Below the pieces are notes generated by a model. That model was not told the origin of the DNA and made no database searches. It saw only the letters and a list, made by a program, of their open reading frames with translations. A stretch of DNA of 11,003 nt from RBG-16-66-20 sp049651845. Its GTDB lineage: Bacteria > Pseudomonadota > Gammaproteobacteria > Burkholderiales > SG8-39. Below, piece by piece: positions 6,796 through 11,003 of this stretch. The DNA is taken from assembly GCA_049651845.1 (NCBI GenBank), contig JBASCW010000031.1, forward strand, positions 1-11,003, in the 5' to 3' direction. A program made the translations under genes and the position numbers. How positions within the stretch are numbered: the stretch's first letter is position 1; every line of letters starts with the position of its first letter.

Positions 6796-7604
6796 CGGAT
6801 CCCGAACAGTCCCTGGGGCCGTACCAGAAGAATCGCGGCCATGACGGCGTAAATCACCACCGTCGAGGCCTCGGTCCAGTAGGCGGCGACGAGCGCCTGC
6901 GCCACGCCGATGATCAGGCCCGCGGCGATCGCGCCGAGCAGGTTGCCCAGGCCCCCGAGCGCCACCACGACGAAGGCGATGCCGAGCATGTCCGGGCCCA
7001 TGCCGGGATTCAGGCCGCGGATCGGCGCGGTGAGCGCGCCGGCGATCCCGGCGAGATAGGCGCCGAGCGCGAAGGCGACGGTGAACAGTCTCTGGATGTC
7101 GATGCCGAGCAGCGACACCATCTCCTTGTTCTCGATGCCCGCGCGCATGATCGCGCCGTAGCGCGTCTTCTCGAGGAACAGCCACGTCGCGACCACCAAC
7201 AGGCCGGCCGCCACCATCACGAACAGGCGGTACTTCGGGTACATGGTGAAGCCGAGGTCCATGCCGCCGCGCAGGAGCTCGGGCGGCAGGTGGCTGTAGC
7301 CGATCGGCCCCCAGATCAGGATGATGGATTCGCTGAGGATCAGCGCCAGGCCGAAGGTGAACAGCAGCTGGTAGTCGTGTCCCGCCGCGTAGAGCCTGCG
7401 CACGCCCGCGTACTCGATGGCGAGGCCGAGCAGCGCCACGCCCAGCGGCGCCACCAGCAGCGCGATCCAGAAGTTGCCGATCGTCGTCGCCACCGTCGCG
7501 AGCAGGTAGGCGCCCACCGCGAACAGCGCGCCGTGCGCGAAGTTCGGGATGTTGAGGATCCCGGTGATCAGCGACAGGCCGAGCCCCATCAGGGCATACA
7601 GCAT
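6792..7604 (-). CDS. livH: LIV-type ABC transporter permease LivH (start uncertain)
   Basis: An inner-membrane permease paired with LivM. From ATG 7604 it is 270 residues with about 8 membrane spans. It shows LSLITGILNIPNFAHGALFAVGAY near the N-terminus, the loop RYGAIMRAGIENKEMVSLLGID, the coupling-loop region VVVALGGLGNLLGAIAAGLIIG, and the usual ending VRPQGLFGIR. The frame is open upstream of this ATG back to a TAG at 7665-7667. The 14 codons before the ATG read SFVAAQILNGIATG, matching where LivH proteins normally begin (first half of TM1, compare an NG..LGS.YAL pattern). No ATG, GTG or TTG lies there. The only near-start is CTG at 7649, giving a 285-residue protein. Neither start has a strong Shine-Dalgarno. 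The gap to the binding-protein stop is 38 nt from CTG or 83 nt from ATG. Confidence 0.88.
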   Translation of the reverse strand: MLYALMGLGLSLITGILNIPNFAHGALFAVGAYLLATVATTIGNFWIALLVAPLGVALLGLAIEYAGVRRLYAAGHDYQLLFTFGLALILSESIILIWGPIGYSHLPPELLRGGMDLGFTMYPKYRLFVMVAAGLLVVATWLFLEKTRYGAIMRAGIENKEMVSLLGIDIQRLFTVAFALGAYLAGIAGALTAPIRGLNPGMGPDMLGIAFVVVALGGLGNLLGAIAAGLIIGVAQALVAAYWTEASTVVIYAVMAAILLVRPQGLFGIR

Positions 7605-7687
7605 GCCCGTCGCGATCCCGTTGAGGATCTGTGCCGCTACGAAGCTCAGACGCGAATGCCCGCGCTAGATCCCGCTGTGAAAGGCGC

Positions 7688-8905
7688 TCAGAACTGTCCG
7701 ATGTCCTTGCAGGCCCCGTATTCCTTCGGCAGCGGCGTGTCGCCGGTGGCGATGATGTCGGCGAAGTCGGTGGGGTGCTTCATCGCGCTCTTGCTCTTGC
7801 AGCGCATGAAGAAGTAGGGCCGGATGTTCTGGTGCGTGGCCGCGTCCATGCGCATGCGCCCGACGATGTCGTTGACCTCGATGCCTTCCAGCGCCCTCAC
7901 CACGTCCTGCACCTCGGCGGACTTCGCCTTGTCGAAGCCCGCGAGCAGCAGGCGCGTCATCGAGTAGGCGGCCGAAGGCGCGTAGCCCGGCGGGTTGCCG
8001 AACTTGGTCTCATAGCTTTTCACGAACGCCTTCGCCACCGGCGTGTCGGCGGTGTAGTAGAAGTTGGAGCCGACCCAGATGTTCTCGCGGATCTCGGGCG
8101 AGAGCTGCACCAGCTCCTCCACGCCCGAGGACCAGCACATGATGAGCGGTACCTTGGGCGTGAGGCCGAAATTGAAGATTTCGCGCGCGCCCGACACCGC
8201 GTCCAGGCCGAAGTTGATCATCGCCACCGCGTCGGGCTTGTTGGCGGCGGCCTTCTGCACGTAGTTGGAGAACTCGCGCTCGCCCAGGGGGTGCCGGTCG
8301 GCGCCTACGAACTCCAGGCCGTGCGTCTTGCCGACTTCCTTGATGTATTTCTCCACCGACCAGCCGAAGGCGTAGTCGGCCACCAGCAGGTGCCAGCGCT
8401 TCGCCTTCGGGTTCGCCTTCATGAAGGAGTCCACCACGGTCTTCGCCGCGGTGTAGGGGCTCGCCGCCCACTGGAAGGAGTAGCGATGGCAGCGGCTGCC
8501 CGAGATGTCCTCGGTGCCGCCGCTGAACAGGTGCACCACCTTCTTGCGCTTGGCGACTTCCGACACGGCGAGCGCCACGCCCGAGGACCAGGGGCCGATG
8601 ACGAACTTGGCGCCGTCGCCGTCCACCGCCTCCTCTACGCGCCGCGTAGAGGTGCCGGCCTGCGTCGCGCCGTCGCGCGTGATGTACTTGATCGGGCGGC
8701 CGAGCACCTTCATGCCGCGCTCTTCGAGCGCCATCTTCATGCCGCGGTCGTTGATCGGGCCCACGTCGGCGAACGCGCCGGTCTGGTCCCACAGGCCCAG
8801 GATCACGATCTCCTTCTGCTGCGCGCGCACGATGGCCGGAAAGCCGAGTCCTGCTGCGGCGCCGGCGCCGAACTTCAGGATCTCCCTGCGGCTGAGCTTG
8901 CTCAT
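7688..8905 (-). CDS. Periplasmic substrate-binding protein of LIV-type ABC transporter (Peripla_BP_6), Tat signal
   Basis: A 405-residue periplasmic receptor that captures the solute and delivers it to LivHM. The N-terminus MSKLSRREILKFGAGAAAG carries a twin-arginine motif (SRREILK, Arg6-Arg7), a hydrophobic stretch and IVRA as the likely cleavage site near residue 28, so export in folded form by Tat is predicted. The mature part opens with EIVILGLWDQTGAFADVGP, the type I periplasmic-binding fold, and contains GPWSSGVALAVSEVAKRKKV (ligand-side loop), LLVADYAFGWS and PDAVAMINFGLDAV. Two cysteines near the C-terminus (FMRCKSK and GACKDIGQF) probably form a disulfide. Ligand specificity in this family ranges over amino acids, amides, urea-like and aromatic acids and cannot be read here. 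The ATG at 8905 has an excellent GGGGAGG 4 nt upstream. Longer upstream reading is out of frame with the methyltransferase and spurious. Confidence 0.93.
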   Translation of the reverse strand: MSKLSRREILKFGAGAAAGLGFPAIVRAQQKEIVILGLWDQTGAFADVGPINDRGMKMALEERGMKVLGRPIKYITRDGATQAGTSTRRVEEAVDGDGAKFVIGPWSSGVALAVSEVAKRKKVVHLFSGGTEDISGSRCHRYSFQWAASPYTAAKTVVDSFMKANPKAKRWHLLVADYAFGWSVEKYIKEVGKTHGLEFVGADRHPLGEREFSNYVQKAAANKPDAVAMINFGLDAVSGAREIFNFGLTPKVPLIMCWSSGVEELVQLSPEIRENIWVGSNFYYTADTPVAKAFVKSYETKFGNPPGYAPSAAYSMTRLLLAGFDKAKSAEVQDVVRALEGIEVNDIVGRMRMDAATHQNIRPYFFMRCKSKSAMKHPTDFADIIATGDTPLPKEYGACKDIGQF

Positions 8906-8909
8906 GTTT

Positions 8910-8916
8910 CCTCCCC
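8910..8916 (-). promoter_or_regulatory. Strong Shine-Dalgarno for the binding protein
   Basis: GGGGAGG on the minus strand with spacer AAAC before ATG 8905. It is the best ribosome site of the transport genes, consistent with the need for more receptor than permease. Confidence 0.6.
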
Positions 8917-8943
8917 TGTCGTGAAGCCGAAAGACTACTCCAT

Positions 8944-9723
8944 TCAGCCCAGTTCGAGGCGCTTGCCGTTCATCTTGCCGCGGTAGGTCTTGCCGCCGGC
9001 CTTGAGGGTGAGGGCGCTGCCGCGCACCTTGCCTTCGATGACGTAGGTCTTGCCCTCGGTCGCCAGCGTCCCGGAGAGCACCTGGAACTTCTGCTTGAGC
9101 ACGAGTTCGCCCTGCGGCAGGGCGTGCGTGCCGGCGACCCGCGCGGGCACGATCCACAGGTAGGCGGTGCACCAGGAGGCGCTGCAGCCGGCCTCGGCCG
9201 GGACGGTCTGCGTCTCGTCGGCTTCCCAGTCGTCCATGGTGAAGCTGTTGGAGACGATGCGCGTGCCGGGCTTGAGCTGGAGCAGCTTGGGGCGCAGCTT
9301 GAGGTTGAGCGCGGGCAGCAGGAACATCGTGATCACGCTGGCCTTCGAGAAGTCGGTCTCGAACAGGTCGGCCTTGACGAACTTCGCTTTCGCCGCGACG
9401 CCTTCCTTCTCGGCGGCGCGCTTGGAGAGCTCGACCATGTCCGGGTTGTACTCGATGCCGAGCGCGCGCGCGCCGCGCTTGGCCGCCGTGATCACGGTGC
9501 GGCCGTCGCCCGAGCCCAGGTCCATCACGTAGTCGCGCTTGGTCACCTTCGCCATGTCGAGCATCTTGTCCACGAGCGCCTGCGGCGTGGGCACCCAGAC
9601 CACGTCCTTGCCGGCCTGGCCGGAGCTCGGCTCGAAAGCGGTCGCGCCGGGATCCTTCTGCGCCTGGGCGAACGCGGGCAGGCTGAGCGCGAAGGCGAGC
9701 AGGACGGCAATGCAACGGCTCAT
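8944..9723 (-). CDS. Exported class I SAM-dependent methyltransferase-like protein
   Basis: A 259-residue protein with a Sec signal peptide (SRCIAVLLAFALSLPAFAQA, likely cleavage after Ala21) in front of a Rossmann methyltransferase domain. VPTPQALVDKMLDMA leads into motif I, VMDLGSGDGR (66-75). Glu91 in GIEYNPDM is placed to bind the SAM ribose, and KADLF (118-121) gives the acidic residue for the adenine side. LKPGTRIVSNSF follows at the usual position. Residues ~205-259 form a short beta-rich tail with Gly-containing repeats (GKVRGSALTLKAGGKTYRGKMNG). Related signal-bearing methyltransferases occur in Proteobacteria from memory of the family, but their substrate is unknown to me. ATG 9723 has AAGGA 5 nt upstream. 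The stop is 38 nt before the binding-protein ATG, so co-transcription with the liv operon is possible. Confidence 0.85.
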   Translation of the reverse strand: MSRCIAVLLAFALSLPAFAQAQKDPGATAFEPSSGQAGKDVVWVPTPQALVDKMLDMAKVTKRDYVMDLGSGDGRTVITAAKRGARALGIEYNPDMVELSKRAAEKEGVAAKAKFVKADLFETDFSKASVITMFLLPALNLKLRPKLLQLKPGTRIVSNSFTMDDWEADETQTVPAEAGCSASWCTAYLWIVPARVAGTHALPQGELVLKQKFQVLSGTLATEGKTYVIEGKVRGSALTLKAGGKTYRGKMNGKRLELG

Positions 9724-9809
9724 CTGATTCCTTTTTCTTGTTGTGCGAAGCCGTCATGATACGCGTGCGCGCCTGGCGCCCCGCCGCGCCTGCTCCGTGC
9801 ATCTGGCTT

Positions 9810-9839
9810 CTTATCGTCCAATCCGATTTCGCGGGGCAA
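9810..9839 (-). promoter_or_regulatory. Candidate sigma-70 promoter for the methyltransferase/liv operon
   Basis: On the minus strand TTGCCC (9839-9834, 4 of 6 to TTGACA) is separated by 18 nt from GATAAG (9815-9810, 4 of 6 to TATAAT). Transcription would start near 9803 with a leader of about 80 nt. The match is modest. TATCAT nearer the gene is a better -10 but has no -35. Confidence 0.28.
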
Positions 9840-9846
9840 GCCTTGC
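9836..9846. promoter_or_regulatory. Small dyad, possible operator between divergent genes
   Basis: GCAAG-C-CTTGC is a perfect 5-bp inverted repeat around one base. It overlaps the candidate -35 of the leftward promoter and lies about 55 bp before the rightward WD40 gene. It is placed like a shared operator, but it is short and no regulator gene is in view. Confidence 0.25.
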
Positions 9847-9900
9847 TTTGCGCGCGACCGCGAGTAGCATCTGTTGCCAAAGCGCTACAGGGGCAGGCGC

Positions 9901-11003
9901 ATGGCCAATCACCGCAGGTTAAGGACGCTCGCCGCAGCCGCGCTGCTGGCCGCCAGCGGCGCCGCGTGCGCGCAGGCGGGCGAATGCGTCGAGCGCGGCG
10001 ACCTGCGCGCCTACCCGGACCTCGGCCAGGCGGCGACGTTCACGGCGCTCGAGTTCTCGCCCGACGCGCGCCTGCTGCTCGGCGCGGCGCACGACGGCCG
10101 GCTGCTGCTCTGGGACTTCGCCGACGGCCGGCGCGCGCTCGAGGTCTGGGAGCATCGCCCGTTCCGGGACGCGGTGTCGGCGCCGCGCCTCGCGTTCGCG
10201 CCCGTCGGGCGCCGCTTCTACGCGGCCGCGCTGCAGGCGCGCGCGCCGGTCGCGTATCGCTTCGACTACATCCAGGCGGGCGGCGAGTGCGCCGTGCGCC
10301 GCTCGGCGTACGCGCTGCGCGATCTGGCCGAGGTGAGCGCCGTCGCCGTGTCGCCCGACGGCACGCTGCTCGCGGTCGGCGGCGTCGCGGTGCGCGGCGC
10401 GGACAGCCGGCGCGCGCGCGTCGAGCTCTTCAGCGCGGGCGGCGACCAGTTCCTCGGCGCCCTCGAGCCCGCGGGCCATCGCTTCGCGCCGCGGCTCGCG
10501 TTCGTGCGCGGCGCGCGCGACGAGGCGCTGCTGGTCGTCGCCGAGGACTCGGTCCTGCGGGCCTCCGCCTCGCTGCGCATCTACGACACGGGCAGCATGG
10601 CGTTGCGCGCCGAGATCGCGGCGGCGGCCGCATCGGGCGTCAGTGCGCTGGGCGCGGCGCCCGACGGCGGGCTGATCGTCGCCGGCTACCACGACGGCAC
10701 GGTCGCGCACTGGCGGCGCACCGGCGCCGAGCCGCTTGCCTATGCGCCGGAGTCCGCCGCGCGCGACGGCGGTGGCCGGACGATCGTCGCGGCGGGCGTG
10801 CGCGACGCGGGCGACGGCTCGGGGCCGACGCTCTACAGCTTCGACGGCTACACGCTGCGCATCGGCCCGGCTGCGGCACTGACCGCGTCCTGGCAGCTGA
10901 CGGACCGCTACGCCCGAGTCGCGGCGCTGGCGCCCGGCCGGCCGCAGATGGTCCTGGCGGGCGAGGGCGGTGCGCTCGCCGTGGCCGATGCGGTGCGCGG
11001 CGG
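9901..11003 (+). CDS. Exported WD40-like beta-propeller protein, partial (runs off the window)
   Basis: The open frame from ATG 9901 continues to the last base (367 codons plus two bases) with no stop. The N-terminus MANHRRLRTLAAAALLAASG followed by AACAQA is a Sec signal peptide, probably cut after AQA (residue 26). A Cys at 23 makes a lipoprotein conceivable, but the lipobox is poor. The mature part holds degenerate WD40/propeller blades: FTALEFSPDARLLLGAAHDGRLLLWDF (residues 47-73), VSAVAVSPDGTLLAVGG (145-161), VSALGAAPDGGLIVAGYHDGTVAHW (247-271), and VAALAPGRPQMVLAGEGGALAVAD from 340. Propellers of this kind are binding scaffolds, and no enzyme motif is seen. It is among the most GC-rich coding stretches here (line 10381-10440 is 50/60). 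AGGGGCAGG lies ~5-13 nt upstream. It is divergent from the methyltransferase, with a 177-bp gap between starts. Confidence 0.85.
   Translation, partial: MANHRRLRTLAAAALLAASGAACAQAGECVERGDLRAYPDLGQAATFTALEFSPDARLLLGAAHDGRLLLWDFADGRRALEVWEHRPFRDAVSAPRLAFAPVGRRFYAAALQARAPVAYRFDYIQAGGECAVRRSAYALRDLAEVSAVAVSPDGTLLAVGGVAVRGADSRRARVELFSAGGDQFLGALEPAGHRFAPRLAFVRGARDEALLVVAEDSVLRASASLRIYDTGSMALRAEIAAAAASGVSALGAAPDGGLIVAGYHDGTVAHWRRTGAEPLAYAPESAARDGGGRTIVAAGVRDAGDGSGPTLYSFDGYTLRIGPAAALTASWQLTDRYARVAALAPGRPQMVLAGEGGALAVADAVRG

Noticed and set aside
7631..8986. A 451-codon + frame across the binding-protein gene
   Set aside because: It lies antisense to a well-defined Peripla_BP_6 gene, and its His/Arg/Val-rich composition is that of a shadow.
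9919..10710. Minus-strand frame opposite the WD40 gene
   Set aside because: The + strand carries a signal peptide and repeated propeller motifs. The antisense product is Arg/Ala/Glu low complexity without a ribosome site.

Overview
The window reads as part of a GC-rich proteobacterial chromosome or metagenomic contig. Gene style suggests Betaproteobacteria (Burkholderiales-like): a DUF4124 protein, a LIV-type ABC operon joined to an amidase, and a strong bias to G/C at third codon positions. That lineage call is inference, because no rRNA or marker gene is present. Most of the window looks about 65-80% GC. The first ~540 bases are clearly different: a hand count of 61-240 gives 88/180, about 49%.

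Layout. (1) 1-548 is a lower-GC segment with a two-TM hypothetical protein (52-492, +), followed by a start with a perfect Shine-Dalgarno whose reading frame dies at 548. At about 541-549 the segment abuts the stump of a DUF4124 gene (-) that has lost everything after its first ~33 codons. Two genes are therefore cut at the same point, which marks a rearrangement, an element boundary or an assembly join. (2) 822-2045 (+) is a class V PLP aminotransferase of the alanine/serine-glyoxylate family. (3) 2046-8905 (-) is one tightly packed operon, read right to left: a Tat-exported periplasmic binding protein, LivH, LivM, LivG and LivF, an amidase-signature hydrolase, and an alpha/beta-hydrolase esterase. 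A signal-peptide-bearing SAM methyltransferase (8944-9723, -) sits 38 nt upstream of the binding protein and may be the first gene of the transcript. (4) 9724-9900 is a divergent promoter region. (5) 9901 to the window end (+) is the 5' part of an exported WD40-like beta-propeller gene, which has no stop inside the window.

How the genes fit. The ABC system imports an unknown small solute of the branched-chain amino acid/amide/carboxylate type. The amidase start overlaps the LivF stop (TGATG), and the esterase starts 2 nt after the amidase. The natural reading is an uptake-and-hydrolysis unit for an amide- or ester-containing compound. The substrate cannot be read from sequence.

The most striking observations are as follows. 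The esterase is frameshifted by exactly one extra copy of a 7-bp tandem repeat (GCGCGCC x3 in the coding strand, 2888-2908). Two genes are truncated face to face at ~545. The methyltransferase is predicted to be secreted. LivH lacks a conventional start at the position where its family homology begins. I do not see a clearly new multi-gene defence or mobile system here. No CRISPR, tRNA, rRNA, transposase or recombinase is recognisable.
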